Shown here in pieces: positions 18,321 through 28,387 of a stretch of 64,000 nt of DNA (positions are counted from its first letter, which is position 1; every line of letters starts with the position of its first letter). Both the position numbers and the translations under genes were made by a program. Source of the stretch: Todiramphus chloris collaris (taxonomy: Eukaryota > Chordata > Aves > Coraciiformes > Alcedinidae); NCBI GenBank assembly GCA_025345505.1, contig JANVCC010009742.1, positions 885,220-949,219 on the forward strand. The letters run 5' to 3'. Under the pieces are notes generated by a model. That model was given only the letters and a program-made list of their open reading frames with translations, searched no databases and had not been told where the DNA came from.

Positions 18321-19424
18321 ATGGGTTTCAAATGCGGCATCGTTGGCTTGCCCAATGTTGGCAAATCGACGCTTTTCAACGCCTTGACCAAGACAGCTGC
18401 CGCGCAGGCTGCGAACTATCCGTTCTGCACCATCGAGCCGAACACCGGCGAAGTTGCCGTGCCTGACCCGCGCCTGCAGGCCATCGCCAAGATCGGCAAA
18501 TCCGCCAACATCGTCCCGACCCGTATCAGCTTTGTCGATATCGCTGGCCTCGTGCGCGGCGCGTCCAAGGGTGAAGGCCTCGGCAACCAGTTCCTTGCCA
18601 ACATCCGCGAAGTCGACGCCGTGGTGCACGTGCTGCGCTGCTTTGAAGATGACGACATCACCCATGTGGAAGGCCGGATCGATCCCGTCTCCGACGCGGA
18701 AACCGTCGAGACGGAACTGATGCTTTCCGACCTCGATAGTCTCGAGCGCCGCATCGTGCAGTTCCGCAAGCGCGCTGGCGTCAAGGACAAGGAAGCCCTC
18801 ACCGTTCTTCCCGTCATGGAGCAGGCACTGTCCCTGCTGCAGGGCGGCAAGCCGGTGCGCTTCATGCTGAACGGCATTGCGCCGGACGACCTCCTCATTC
18901 TGCAGGGCCTCAATCTCCTGACCTCAAAGCCTGTGCTCTACGTTTGCAACGTCGCCGAAAGCGATGCGGCAACCGGCAACGAACACACGGAAGCCGTCGA
19001 GGAAATGGCAACGGCCCAGGGCGCCGAGACGGTGACGATCTCCGCTGCCATCGAAGCGGAAGTCGCTCAGTTGCCGGATGAAGAGGCCAAAGAATATCTG
19101 GACGCGATGAACCTGGACGAGCCCGGTCTCGATCGCCTGATCCGTGCCGGTTACAAGCTCCTGCACCTGATCACCTATTTCACCGTCGGACCGAAGGAGG
19201 CCCGCGCCTGGACCGTTGAACGCGGCTCAAAGGCGCCGCAGGCCGCCGGCGTCATCCACACGGATTTCGAGCGCGGCTTCATCCGCGCGCAGACCATCGC
19301 CTATAATGACTATGTCACCCTCGGCGGCGAAGTGCCCGCCAAGGAAGCCGGCAAGGCGCGCGACGAAGGCAAGGAATATGTAGTGCAGGACGGCGATATC
19401 ATGCTGTTCCGTTTCAATACATAA
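18321..19424 (+). CDS. ychF: Redox-regulated ATPase YchF (Obg-like)
   Basis: A 367-residue P-loop NTPase. G1 is GLPNVGKST (residues 9-17), the switch region is NYPFCTIEPNTGEV, G3 is DIAGLVRGASKGEGLGNQFL, and the C-terminal TGS domain is YFTVGPKEARAWTVERGSKA through VQDGDIMLFRFNT. YchF/OLA1 proteins prefer ATP over GTP, bind ribosomes and act in stress responses. It is the third gene of the rplY-pth-ychF string; AAGGA lies upstream of the ATG. Confidence 0.96.
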   Translation: MGFKCGIVGLPNVGKSTLFNALTKTAAAQAANYPFCTIEPNTGEVAVPDPRLQAIAKIGKSANIVPTRISFVDIAGLVRGASKGEGLGNQFLANIREVDAVVHVLRCFEDDDITHVEGRIDPVSDAETVETELMLSDLDSLERRIVQFRKRAGVKDKEALTVLPVMEQALSLLQGGKPVRFMLNGIAPDDLLILQGLNLLTSKPVLYVCNVAESDAATGNEHTEAVEEMATAQGAETVTISAAIEAEVAQLPDEEAKEYLDAMNLDEPGLDRLIRAGYKLLHLITYFTVGPKEARAWTVERGSKAPQAAGVIHTDFERGFIRAQTIAYNDYVTLGGEVPAKEAGKARDEGKEYVVQDGDIMLFRFNT

Positions 19425-19474
19425 GACGCGCTTCTGCCTCTTGAACCAAATGCGCTCATGCCTATTATGGTGGC

Positions 19475-19945
19475 ATGAGCGACTACAATCCCCGATATGC
19501 CTATGAGGATTTCACGGTCGGCAGCGAATGGCTGCTCCCCGCGAAATCCGTCGAAGCCGGTGAAATCATCGATTTCGCCACCCAGTTCGATCCCCAGCCC
19601 TTCCATCTGGACGAGGCTGCGGGCAAGGCCAGCATCCTTGGCGGCCTTGCCGCCTCCGGCTGGCACACGGTTTCCATGTTCATGCGCATGATGTGCGATG
19701 CCTATCTCCTCGATTCCACATCGCAGGGTGCGCCGGGCATCGACTACGCCAAGTGGAAGAAGCCGGTTCTTGCCGGGGACACGCTGACCGGCAAGAGTAC
19801 GGTCATCGAACGGCGCGTATCCAAATCCAAGCCGGACCTCGGCTTCATCGTTCTGCACCACGCCATCTCCAATCAGCATGGCGAAGTGGTCTGCGAACTG
19901 CAGAACACCGGCATGTTCACATTGCGGGAGCCCGCCGCAGCATGA
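19475..19945 (+). CDS. MaoC family dehydratase (first of tandem pair)
   Basis: A 156-residue hot-dog fold protein. FATQFDPQPFHLDEAAGKAS carries the Asp/His pair of the hydratase site, followed by FGG-like GGLAASGWHTVSMFMRM and IDYAKWKKPVLAGDTLTGKS. MaoC dehydratases act on (R)-3-hydroxyacyl-CoA or related thioesters. It overlaps the next gene, also 156 codons and a paralogue, by 4 nt (ATGA), so the two may form a heterodimer equal to a double hot-dog enzyme. It lies 50 bp after ychF and may be read from the same transcript. Confidence 0.88.
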   Translation: MSDYNPRYAYEDFTVGSEWLLPAKSVEAGEIIDFATQFDPQPFHLDEAAGKASILGGLAASGWHTVSMFMRMMCDAYLLDSTSQGAPGIDYAKWKKPVLAGDTLTGKSTVIERRVSKSKPDLGFIVLHHAISNQHGEVVCELQNTGMFTLREPAAA

Positions 19946-20412
19946 GCGCAGCCCTCACCGCCCTTATCGGGATCGAACGCGATCTCGGCACGCACACATT
20001 CACCGCCGAAGAGATCGTCACCTTTGCCAGGAAGTACGATCCGCAGCGTTTCCACGTGGATCCGGAAGCGGCCAAACATAGCAATTTCGGGGCACTGTGT
20101 GCCTCCGGCTGGCATACGACGGCCATTTGGATGCGGCTGAATGTCGAGGACATGAAACGCCAGATCAAGGCGGCCATGGAGCGGGGCGAAACGCCGCCGC
20201 AATTCGGCCCCTCGCCCGGCTTTGAAAACCTGAAATGGCTGAAGCCTGTTTATGCCGGGGACACGATCCGTTTTACCCGGACGCTGAACGGGTTTCGCGC
20301 GCTGCAATCGCGCCCCGGCTGGGCGATGATGCAGATGTCATCCGCAGCCTATAACCAGAACGAACAGAAGGTCCTGGAGTTCAACAGCGCCGCGTTGATA
20401 GGATTAGCCTAG
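19942..20412 (+). CDS. MaoC family dehydratase (second of tandem pair)
   Basis: A 156-residue paralogue of the preceding gene. TFTAEEIVTFARKYDPQRFH with VDPEAA gives the catalytic Asp/His motif, and GALCASGWHTTAIWMRLNV the hydratase core; FENLKWLKPVYAGDTIRFTR matches the first copy in position. The start ATG overlaps the upstream TGA, and there is no separate ribosome binding site, so translation is probably coupled. Convergent with apt, with a GAAGGCC/GGCCTTC hairpin at 20425-20444 between them. Confidence 0.88.
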   Translation: MSAALTALIGIERDLGTHTFTAEEIVTFARKYDPQRFHVDPEAAKHSNFGALCASGWHTTAIWMRLNVEDMKRQIKAAMERGETPPQFGPSPGFENLKWLKPVYAGDTIRFTRTLNGFRALQSRPGWAMMQMSSAAYNQNEQKVLEFNSAALIGLA

Positions 20413-20432
20413 TAAGGGGCCGCAGAAGGCCC

Positions 20433-20978
20433 TCAGTGGCCTTCATAGGCGATGAGCGTGCGCACGTTGACGCCGAGCGCTTCGAGCTTCCTGCGCCCGC
20501 CCAGATCAGGCAGATCGATGATGAAGCAGGCGCTGACAATATCGGCACCCATCTGCTGCAACAGTTTCACCGCAGCTTCGGCCGTGCCGCCCGTTGCGAT
20601 CAGGTCATCGACGAGAATGACCTTCTCGCCGGGCACGATGGCATCCCGGTGCATCTCCATTTCATCGACGCCATATTCCAGGCTGTAGGCGATGCGCACC
20701 GTGTCATGCGGCAGCTTGCCCTTCTTGCGGATCGGCACGAAACCGGAGGACAGCTGGTGCGCCATGGCGCCGCCGATGATGAAGCCGCGCGCTTCCACGC
20801 CGGCAACCTTGTCGACCTTGCCGCCCGCATAGGGATGGACCAGTTCATCGACGGCCCGGCGAAAGGCGCGTGCATTGCCAAGCAGGGTCGTGATGTCGCG
20901 AAACATGACACCGGGTTTGGGGTAATCGGGGATATTCCGAATGGCATCCACCAGCGTCTGCTTCAGCGTCGAATCCAT
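20433..20978 (-). CDS. apt: Adenine phosphoribosyltransferase
   Basis: A 181-residue purine salvage enzyme making AMP from adenine and [24 protein letters not shown] is the N-terminal signature, [13 protein letters not shown] the hood/active-site region, and [18 protein letters not shown] the PRPP loop. The start at 20978 is chosen over 21002 because AAGGAGTG sits just before it. It lies downstream of petC on the same strand, but a strong terminator (21045-21065) separates them. Confidence 0.95.
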   Translation of the reverse strand: MDSTLKQTLVDAIRNIPDYPKPGVMFRDITTLLGNARAFRRAVDELVHPYAGGKVDKVAGVEARGFIIGGAMAHQLSSGFVPIRKKGKLPHDTVRIAYSLEYGVDEMEMHRDAIVPGEKVILVDDLIATGGTAEAAVKLLQQMGADIVSACFIIDLPDLGGRRKLEALGVNVRTLIAYEGH

Positions 20979-21044
20979 GTCGTCACTCCTTTGTGCCTGC
21001 AAGGCGCACAGCGGTGCAGTCTAATAGACCACCACCGCAAAAGA

Positions 21045-21065
21045 AAAGGGCGCAAGGCGCCCTTT
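21045..21065 (-). terminator. Terminator of the petABC operon
   Basis: A perfect 9-bp stem AAAGGGCGC/GCGCCCTTT with a 3-nt loop; on the minus strand it is followed by TTCTTTTGC. It lies 25 bp after the petC stop. Confidence 0.8.
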
Positions 21066-21090
21066 CCGGATCAGATATTGTCAGAGCCGA

Positions 21091-21960
21091 TCAATGTTCG
21101 ATGTCGGCCCAGATTCGGCGCTTGGCGACGTAGAGGAGACCCGCAAACAGAACAAGGAAGATCATGACGCGGAAACCGGTCTTCTTGCGGTCTTCCAGGT
21201 GCGGTTCAGCGGCCCACATCAGGAATGCCGATACGTCCTTCGAATACTGCGCCAGTGTCTGCGGCGAACCGTCATCATAGGTCACCTGGCCATCCTGCAA
21301 CGGCTGGGCCATGGCCAATGACTTGGCGGCGATGAAGTAAGGGTTGTAGTGCGTGCCCTCGGGGATCTTCATGCCTTCCGGCGGTGTTTCGCCGAAGCCG
21401 GTCAGCAGCGCGTGAATATAGTCCGGTCCGCCTTCCTGATACTGTCCCCAGAAGATGTCGATCAGGAACTGCGGGAAGCCGCGCTCGACAGCACGAGCCT
21501 TGGCGATGAGCGAGAAGTCGGGCGGAGCGGCACCATTGTTGGCGGCAGCCGCTGCCTGTTCATTGGCGAACGGCGCCGGGAAATGATCGGCCGGAATAGC
21601 CTTGCGGGTGAACATCTCACCTTCCGCATTGGGGCCGTCCTTCACTTCATATTCCGCGGCGAATGCCTTGACCTGCGCTTCGCTGTAACCGAGTTCCGAA
21701 AGCGAACGGAAAGCCACCAGCTTCATCGAATGACAGGCGGAGCAGACTTCCTTGTAGATCTTCAGACCGCGCTGAAGCTGCTGCTTGTCATAGGTGCCGA
21801 AGGGGCCGGCGAAGGACCACTTCATCTGTTCCGGATGCTTGATCGGGAAGTGCGTCGGCTCAGCAGCATTGTGGGCTGCTTCTTCCGCAAACGCACCGCC
21901 GCCGAAAGCCAGCATGGTACCGAGACCGGCAGCTGCGAGACCGAGGAGGATTTTTTTCAT
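21091..21960 (-). CDS. petC: Cytochrome c1 of the bc1 complex
   Basis: A 289-residue protein with a signal peptide (MKKILLGLAAAGLGTMLAFG, cleavage near AFAEEA). Haem attachment is CSACH (C73, C76, H77) and the distal Met ligand lies in the C-terminal half; one anchor helix (VMIFLVLFAGLLYVAKRR) near the C-terminus holds it on the periplasmic face. The frame is open further upstream, but the start is set by the signal peptide and AAGGA. It passes electrons from the Rieske protein to cytochrome c. Third gene of petA-petB-petC; it is not fused to petB, unlike in Bradyrhizobium. Confidence 0.96.
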   Translation of the reverse strand: MKKILLGLAAAGLGTMLAFGGGAFAEEAAHNAAEPTHFPIKHPEQMKWSFAGPFGTYDKQQLQRGLKIYKEVCSACHSMKLVAFRSLSELGYSEAQVKAFAAEYEVKDGPNAEGEMFTRKAIPADHFPAPFANEQAAAAANNGAAPPDFSLIAKARAVERGFPQFLIDIFWGQYQEGGPDYIHALLTGFGETPPEGMKIPEGTHYNPYFIAAKSLAMAQPLQDGQVTYDDGSPQTLAQYSKDVSAFLMWAAEPHLEDRKKTGFRVMIFLVLFAGLLYVAKRRIWADIEH

Positions 21961-21980
21961 CGGAGAGTCCTTCACGTTTC

Positions 21981-23279
21981 TCAGCCTTTGGTTTCCGGAG
22001 CCGCCGCAACACCCGCGGGCTGACCGCCGCTCTTGGTCTTGGCAAGCACAGCTTCGGTAATCGAGTTTGGTATGCGGCGCGGCGTTTCGATCAGGCCGAG
22101 CAACGGCATGATGATGATGAAGAAGCCGAAGTAGAAGGCTGTGCCAAGCTGCGAAAGGATCGTGTAGATGCCTTCGGCAGGACGCGAACCGAGCCAGCCG
22201 AGCATGATGGCATTGGCAACGAAGATCCAGAAGAACAGCTTGTACCAGGGACGATAGACGGCCGAACGCACCTTCGATGTATCGAGCCATGGCACGATGA
22301 ACAGGATCGCGATCGAGCCGAACATGGTCAGAACGCCGCCGAGCTTCGAGTTGATCGGTCCGATGTTGAAGGTGATGGCGCGCAGCATCGCGTAGAATGG
22401 CAGGAAGTACCATTCAGGAACGATGTGGGCTGGCGTCTTCAGCGAGTCAGCCGGGATGTAGTTGTCCGGATGGCCCATGTAGTTCGGCATGTAGAAGACG
22501 AAATAGGCAAAGAGGATCAGGAAGAGCGACAGCGCAAATGCATCCTTGATGGTTGCATAGGGTGTGAACGCCACCGTGTCCGTCTTCGACTTGACTTCAA
22601 TACCGGTCGGGTTGGTCTGGCCGGTCACGTGCAGGGCCCAGACGTGCAGGATAACAACACCGGCAATCATGAAGGGCAGCAGGTAATGCAGCGAGAAGAA
22701 GCGGTTGAGGGTCGGATTATCCACGGCAAAACCGCCGAGCAGCAGCTGCTGGATCGGGTCACCGATGATCGGAAACGCCGTGAAGAAGCCGGTGATAACG
22801 GTTGCACCCCAGAAGGACATCTGGCCCCAGGGCAGGACGTAGCCCATGAAGGCGGTCGCCATCATCAGGAGAAGGATGATCACGCCGAGAATCCACAACA
22901 GCTCGCGCGGCGCCTTGTAGGAACCGTAGTAGAGCCCGCGGAAAATATGCACCCAGACCGCAAGGAAGAACATCGATGCGCCGTTGGAATGCAGGTAGCG
23001 CAGCAGCCAGCCCGAATTCACGTCGCGCATGATCTTTTCAACGGAGTTGAATGCCAGTCCCGTCTCAGCCGCATAATGCATGGCCAGAACGACACCGGTA
23101 ATGATCTGCGCCACCAGCATGATCGCCAGAATGCCACCGAAGGCATAGGCGTAGTTGAGATTGCGCGGAACAGGATAGGCAACGAATGAATCATAGATCA
23201 GACGCGGCAACGGAAGTCGCGCATCGACCCATTTTTCGATACCTGTGTTCGGCGTATAGGATGAATGTCCACCGCTCAT
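21981..23279 (-). CDS. petB: Cytochrome b of the bc1 complex
   Basis: A 432-residue protein with about eight transmembrane helices. The four haem-ligand His lie in [31 protein letters not shown] and [25 protein letters not shown] is the quinol-site cd1 helix, and [13 protein letters not shown] is the ef-loop PEWY motif of the Qo site. Its length covers the undivided cytochrome b of proteobacteria. It sits 21 bp downstream of petA and 20 bp upstream of petC. Confidence 0.97.
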   Translation of the reverse strand: MSGGHSSYTPNTGIEKWVDARLPLPRLIYDSFVAYPVPRNLNYAYAFGGILAIMLVAQIITGVVLAMHYAAETGLAFNSVEKIMRDVNSGWLLRYLHSNGASMFFLAVWVHIFRGLYYGSYKAPRELLWILGVIILLLMMATAFMGYVLPWGQMSFWGATVITGFFTAFPIIGDPIQQLLLGGFAVDNPTLNRFFSLHYLLPFMIAGVVILHVWALHVTGQTNPTGIEVKSKTDTVAFTPYATIKDAFALSLFLILFAYFVFYMPNYMGHPDNYIPADSLKTPAHIVPEWYFLPFYAMLRAITFNIGPINSKLGGVLTMFGSIAILFIVPWLDTSKVRSAVYRPWYKLFFWIFVANAIMLGWLGSRPAEGIYTILSQLGTAFYFGFFIIIMPLLGLIETPRRIPNSITEAVLAKTKSGGQPAGVAAAPETKG

Positions 23280-23300
23280 GTCGTGTCTCCCCCTGGAACC

Positions 23301-23864
23301 TTAGCCGATCTTGATGACGGTGTCGGAAATGAATGAAAGTGGCGGGACGGGCAGGTTTTCCGGTGCGGGACCGGAACGGATGCGCCCGGCAGTATCGTAT
23401 TGCGAGCCGTGGCATGGGCAGAACCAGCCGCCGAAATCCCCCTGCTGGCCGAGCGGAATGCAACCCAGATGGGTGCACACGCCGATCATGACCAGCCAGT
23501 TTTCCTTGCCTTTGCCTGCACCGCGATCAGCATCGGTCGCCTGGGCATCGCTCGGCAGATTGGCGTTACGCGCAATCGGATCCTTGAGCTGGCTCAGCTG
23601 GACGTTTTTGGCATCCTCGATTTCCTTCGGCGTACGATTGCGAATGAAAACGGGTTTACCGCGCCATTTGACCGTCAGGGACATGCCCGGTGTCAGCGCT
23701 GAAACATCAACTTCGATGGACGAGACTGCCAGCGTGGATGCGTCCGGTCTCATCTGGTCGATGAAGGGCCATGCAAAGGCTCCCGCTCCGACCACACCGG
23801 CCATACCTGTCGCAATATAGAGGAAGTCACGCCGTGTTGGCTCGGTCGTATCGTGTGCGCTCAC
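23301..23864 (-). CDS. petA: Ubiquinol-cytochrome c reductase Rieske iron-sulfur subunit
   Basis: A 187-residue protein. A Tat-type anchor ([20 protein letters not shown]) is at the N-terminus. The 2Fe-2S cluster ligands are C130 and H132 in CTHLGC and C149 and H152 in CPCHGS, with the disulfide partners C135 and C151. It transfers electrons from quinol at the Qo site to cytochrome c1. First gene of the operon; the 235 bp upstream, before the ABC gene, should hold the promoter, but no clear box is visible. Confidence 0.97.
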   Translation of the reverse strand: MSAHDTTEPTRRDFLYIATGMAGVVGAGAFAWPFIDQMRPDASTLAVSSIEVDVSALTPGMSLTVKWRGKPVFIRNRTPKEIEDAKNVQLSQLKDPIARNANLPSDAQATDADRGAGKGKENWLVMIGVCTHLGCIPLGQQGDFGGWFCPCHGSQYDTAGRIRSGPAPENLPVPPLSFISDTVIKIG

Positions 23865-24099
23865 GGGGCCTGTTCCTTTCCGAATAACAACGCAGCAGGA
23901 GAGTCCACTTTGTCACCACAATACACGACTGGCCCATAGAATGAGCCTCGCGGATTCCCCAGCATATTGCGTGGTTTCTAAGCATGTCGCATGAGCTTGT
24001 CCAGCCTGACAGAGCCACAAGGGCAGGATGTCGCAGGGATAAGTCGCCACACCTTTTCCACTCTTTGGCCATGAATCTGTTTGCATTTTCGCAGCGGCC

Positions 24100-25950
24100 T
24101 CACAGCCGCCCGATAAAGCCGCCGGATTGGCGCGCCCAAAGTCCGGCGTAGAGCCCGTTGGCGGCGATCAGCGCGTCGTGGCTGCCGCTCTCGACAATGC
24201 GTCCGCCATCCATGACCACAAGCCGGTCGAGCGCAGCGATGGTCGACAGGCGGTGCGCGATGGCGATGACGGTTTTGCCGCGCATCAGCCGGTAGAGATT
24301 GTCCTGGATAGCCGCTTCCACTTCCGAATCGAGTGCCGACGTCGCCTCGTCGAGAATGAGAATCGGTGCGTCCTTCAGCATGACCCGCGCAATGGCGATG
24401 CGCTGCCGCTGGCCGCCGGACAGCTTGACGCCGCGTTCGCCCACATGGGCATCGAAGCCCCGCCTGCCCTTGGGATCGGTCAAGGCGGCAATGAAGGTGT
24501 CGGCCTGCGCATTCTCCACGGCCTGCCGCATCAGTTCATCGGATGCCTCGGGACGGCCGTACAGGATGTTGTCACGCACAGAGCGATGCAGCAGCGAGGT
24601 GTCTTGCGTTACCATGCCGATATGCGCGCGCAACGAGTCCTGTGTTACCTCCGCAATATCCTGTCCGTCGATCAGAATGCGCCCGGCCTGCACGTCGTAG
24701 AAACGCAGGAGCAGGTTGACCAGGGTGGACTTGCCCGCACCGGAACGCCCGACAAGCCCGACCTTTTCGCCGGGAAGAATGTTCAGCGACAGATTGTCGA
24801 AGACCGGCTTCGAGCGGTCATAGTGGAACTGCACATTGTCGAAACGGATGGCGCCTGCGGGTACCGCAAGCTGTGCCGCACGGGGTTTGTCGACAACGGT
24901 GACCGGCCGCGCCAGCAGTTCCATCGAATTCTGGATGGTACCGTAATTGCGCAGGAGACCGTTGAGGTTGGCCATGGTCCGTCCCAAAAGCATGCTTAAC
25001 CGCAGGACAAGGCCGATGGTGAAGGCGATGGCGCCAGGCGATATTTCCGACTTCAACCACAGATCGATGGAAACAATCGCCACGGCGCAGATCATCACAC
25101 CGCTGGTTGCGCCGAGTGCAATGCGGATGCCGCTCAGGCCGCGCGTCAGCGGAATGATGGCATCGAGCCAGCGCTGCATGCCCTGCCGCATATAGGCGTC
25201 GTCGCGCTCCGCACTGCCGAACAGCTTCAGCGTCTGGATATTGCTGTAACCATCGACCAGCCGCCCGGTGACGACGGAGCTCGCTTCGGCTGTTTCCGCC
25301 GCGGCCCGGCGCACACGCGGCAGGAAATAGCGGGCAATCAGGCTGAACACAGCGAGCCAGACGACGACGATCGTTGCCAGCCGCCAGTCAAGGTCGCCGA
25401 TCAGCGCGATGGTGGTGACGCTGTAGACGATGCAGATCCAGATGGCCTGCAGAAGCGTCATCATAAAATCGCCGACAGCCTGCCCGGTCGCCCAGACCTT
25501 GGTGACGATGCGGCCGGAAAAGTCATTCTGGAAGAAGGCGAGGCTCTGGCGATAGGTGTGCAGATGCGCCTGCCAGCGCACCAGATTAAAGAAGCCCGGC
25601 ACGACGGTCTGCTCCTCGACCAGTGCCGACAGCGTCAGGATGATCGTCCGGGCGATCAGGACACCCGCCAGCATCAGAAGGAGCGGCGTGCCGTGATCCT
25701 GCATCAGGCCTTGCCAGCCCTTTGCCGGGTTGACCGATGCCAGAATATCGACGAGCCCGCCGAGAAACCAGAACAGGCCCGCTTCCGTCAAAGCGACCAG
25801 CCCGCCCAGCACCAGCACGGCGAAAAACGCGGCCTTGGCCTGCCGGACATAGAACCAGATGAACGGGAACGGCCGCGACGGGACATGATCCGCCGGCGGT
25901 GCGGCGTAAGGATCGATCCAGCTTTCGAACAGACGGAAGATATTTCTCAT
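24100..25950 (-). CDS. ABC transporter, fused permease/ATPase (exporter type), copy 2
   Basis: About 616 residues. The N-terminal half is a six-helix exporter domain (ABC_membrane), the C-terminal half the ATPase: Walker A GLVGRSGAGKSTLVN, Q-loop MVTQDTSLLH, signature LSGGQRQRIAIARVML, Walker B APILILDEATSALDSE, H-loop IAIAHRLSTI. It is a close paralogue of the neighbour at 26130-27980, and the ATPase halves are almost identical. The two probably form a heterodimer or arose by recent duplication. A GTG at 25959 is an alternative start. Substrate unknown; lipid or drug export is possible from the family. Confidence 0.9.
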   Translation of the reverse strand: MRNIFRLFESWIDPYAAPPADHVPSRPFPFIWFYVRQAKAAFFAVLVLGGLVALTEAGLFWFLGGLVDILASVNPAKGWQGLMQDHGTPLLLMLAGVLIARTIILTLSALVEEQTVVPGFFNLVRWQAHLHTYRQSLAFFQNDFSGRIVTKVWATGQAVGDFMMTLLQAIWICIVYSVTTIALIGDLDWRLATIVVVWLAVFSLIARYFLPRVRRAAAETAEASSVVTGRLVDGYSNIQTLKLFGSAERDDAYMRQGMQRWLDAIIPLTRGLSGIRIALGATSGVMICAVAIVSIDLWLKSEISPGAIAFTIGLVLRLSMLLGRTMANLNGLLRNYGTIQNSMELLARPVTVVDKPRAAQLAVPAGAIRFDNVQFHYDRSKPVFDNLSLNILPGEKVGLVGRSGAGKSTLVNLLLRFYDVQAGRILIDGQDIAEVTQDSLRAHIGMVTQDTSLLHRSVRDNILYGRPEASDELMRQAVENAQADTFIAALTDPKGRRGFDAHVGERGVKLSGGQRQRIAIARVMLKDAPILILDEATSALDSEVEAAIQDNLYRLMRGKTVIAIAHRLSTIAALDRLVVMDGGRIVESGSHDALIAANGLYAGLWARQSGGFIGRL

Positions 25951-26076
25951 GCGGTGCACATCGGATCAGGAGCCTTTCAGGGTCAGACGTGCAGCGCGCG
26001 ACTGAAAGAATACTCTTGAGCGAGTCCCCTCGCCGGTCAAATTAAAGTTCATTCAGATATTTCCCGGCAAAGAAAA

Positions 26077-26103
26077 ATGCTCCCCGGCGGAACCGGGAAG
26101 CAT
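26077..26103 (-). terminator. Terminator of the upstream ABC exporter gene
   Basis: An 11-bp stem, ATGCTCCCCGG/CCGGGAAGCAT with one G-U pair. On the minus strand it is followed by TTTTTCTTTG, 27 bp beyond the stop at 26130. The two ABC genes may thus be separate transcripts. Confidence 0.75.
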
Positions 26104-26129
26104 TGGTGCAGTGTGACTGTTGAAGGCAG

Positions 26130-26450
26130 CTATTCCGCCGCTTCCTGCTCGTCATCCAGCCCGAGGAAGCCACCGGACTGCCGGGCCCAGAGGTTGGCGT
26201 AGATGCCGTCGGCGGCAATCAGTTCCTCATGGCTGCCGCTCTCCACGATCCTGCCCTTGTCCATCACCACGAGACGGTCGAGCGCCGCAATGGTGGAGAG
26301 GCGGTGCGCGATGGCAATGACCGTCTTTCCCTGCATCAGCCGGTAAAGATTGTCCTGGATGGCCGCTTCCACTTCCGAATCAAGCGCGGAGGTTGCCTCG
26401 TCCATGATGAGAATCGGCGCGTCCTTCAGCATGACCCGGGCAATGGCGAT

Positions 26451-26483
<33 letters not shown>

Positions 26484-27980
26484 CCGCTCGCCCACATGCG
26501 CATCGAACCCGCGCCGTCCCTTGGGATCGGACGCCGCTTCGATGAATGTCTCCGCCTGCGCATTCTGCACGGCCTGGCGCATCAGTTCCTCGGAGGCATC
26601 GGGCTTGCCGTACAGCACATTGTCGCGGATGGAGCGGTGCAGCAGCGAGGTATCCTGCGTGATCATGCCGATATGCTCGCGCAGCGAGTCCTGCTTCACC
26701 TTGGCGATGTCCTGGCCATCGATGGTGATACGGCCGCTCTCCAGATCGTAGAACCGCAGGAGCAGGTTGACGAGCGTCGACTTGCCCGCACCCGACCGTC
26801 CGACCAGCCCGATCTTTTCGCCCGGGCGAATGTCGAGGGACAGCCTGTCGATGACGCCCGCCCCCTTGCCGTAGTGGAAACCGATGGCTTCGAAGCGGAT
26901 CGCACCGGCGCTGACGGCCAGTTCTGGCGCATTGGGGACATCGGTGACAAGGCGCGGCAGCGAGATGGAGGTAATGCCGTCTTCCACTGTTCCGATATTC
27001 TCGAACAGCGCCGACATTTCCCACATGATCCATTGCGACATGCCGTTGAGACGCAGCACAAGGCCGATGCCCACCGCCACGGCGCCAACGGAGATGGCCG
27101 AACCCAGCCACAGCCAGATCGCAATGCTGCTCACCGAGAACAACAGAAGGCAGTTCATCGCATAGAGCATGACATGGAATCCCGTCACCATGCGCATCTG
27201 CCTATAGGCGGTGGACAGGAACTCCTCCATTCCCTCGCGGGCATAGTTCTCTTCCCGCTTGGAATGGGAGAAGAGCTTGACCGTGGCAATGTTCGTATAG
27301 CTGTCGACGATGCGGCCGGTCATGGATGAGCGCGAATCTGCCTGCGCCTTGGATGCCACCTGCAGCTTCGGGATGAAATACCACATCAGCCCGACATAGG
27401 CGGCCAGCCAGATCAGGAACGGCACCATGAGACGCAGATCCGCAGCGGCGGCGATGATGAGCGTGCCGCTGAAATAGACGATCACATAGTTCAGGACGTC
27501 GAGCAGCTTCATCACCGCCTCGCGCACGGCGAGCGATGTCTGCATCAGCTTGGTGGAAATCCGCCCGGCAAACTCGTCCTGGAAGAACGTCATGGACTGG
27601 CGGACGACATAGCGATGCACCATCCAGCGGATGCGCATGGGGTAATTGCTCAACAGGGTCTGGTGAATGACCAGCGAATCGAGCAGCACGATGCCGGGCA
27701 TGACGATCAGCACGACACCGGCAAGCAGTGCCAGCTTCCAGCCTTCCTGCGCAATGAAGGTTTCACGCGACTGGTTGGACAGCCAGTCGACGACATTGCC
27801 CATGAATGCATACATCGACACTTCAAGGACGGCGATCGACGCCGTGCACACCGCCATGACGGCGAGCCATGGCCAGGCGCCGCGCGTGTAGTGCAAACAG
27901 AATGCAACCAGTGTCTTGGGTGGCTCACCGGGCTCGGCGGATGGAAACGCCTCAAGCCTTTTTTCAAACCAGCGAAACAT
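26130..27980 (-). CDS. ABC transporter, fused permease/ATPase (exporter type), copy 1
   Basis: A 616-residue exporter half-transporter. The membrane domain spans about residues 40-330; the ATPase has Walker A GLVGRSGAGKSTLVN, Q-loop MITQDTSLLH, signature LSGGQRQRIAIARVML, Walker B APILIMDEATSALDSE and H-loop IAIAHRLSTI. The start at 27980 has AAGAGGT upstream; a longer frame to 28013 lacks one. It is paralogous to the next gene downstream on the same strand. The tandem pair sits between petA and trmL. Substrate unknown. Confidence 0.9.
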
Positions 27981-28387
27981 TATCAAACCTCTTTCGGGCG
28001 ACGGTCTCGGCATGACGCGCGAGACGAAAATGATTCCGACGCAGCGTGGCGGTTACTGCGCTTGGGTTGCCGGAGCATGATGGAAACAGAGAAAGACAAA
28101 CATGCAAACGCCAACCATGGGACGATTGCGACTTGTGTCAGGGAAGAAAACTACGCGGAAAGAACAGACACAAGACCGCCAACGACACCGGGCACGGCTT
28201 CATCGGGAGAAACCATCCGGTTTGGAAGAAGTCGGAAAAATTCAGTCATCGACACCTCCAAAGTTTGTGTTGGCAAAGTTAGCGTTGCGGTCGAAACCCT
28301 ATACCTATTATGAACGGAAAAAGCGAGAGCCTATTCTCAGGAAATACATGCGCCTGAGCAAAATATTGCCAACGGAGCCCACCGGTT
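27981..28387. other. 407-bp divergent intergenic region (ABC exporter/trmL)
   Basis: Several overlapping short plus-strand frames are open here, but none shows a ribosome binding site together with family resemblance. The region must hold the promoters of the ABC gene and trmL; AT-rich stretches near 28250-28350 are candidates, with no convincing -35/-10 pair. Confidence 0.4.

Noticed and set aside
20425-20444. GAAGGCC/GGCCTTC hairpin as a terminator between the second MaoC gene and apt
   Set aside because: It overlaps the apt coding end and has no T-run on either side; not strong enough to list.
21961-22413. Upstream extension of the cytochrome c1 frame into petB
   Set aside because: A signal peptide and AAGGA at 21960 define the true start; the extension is out-of-frame petB.
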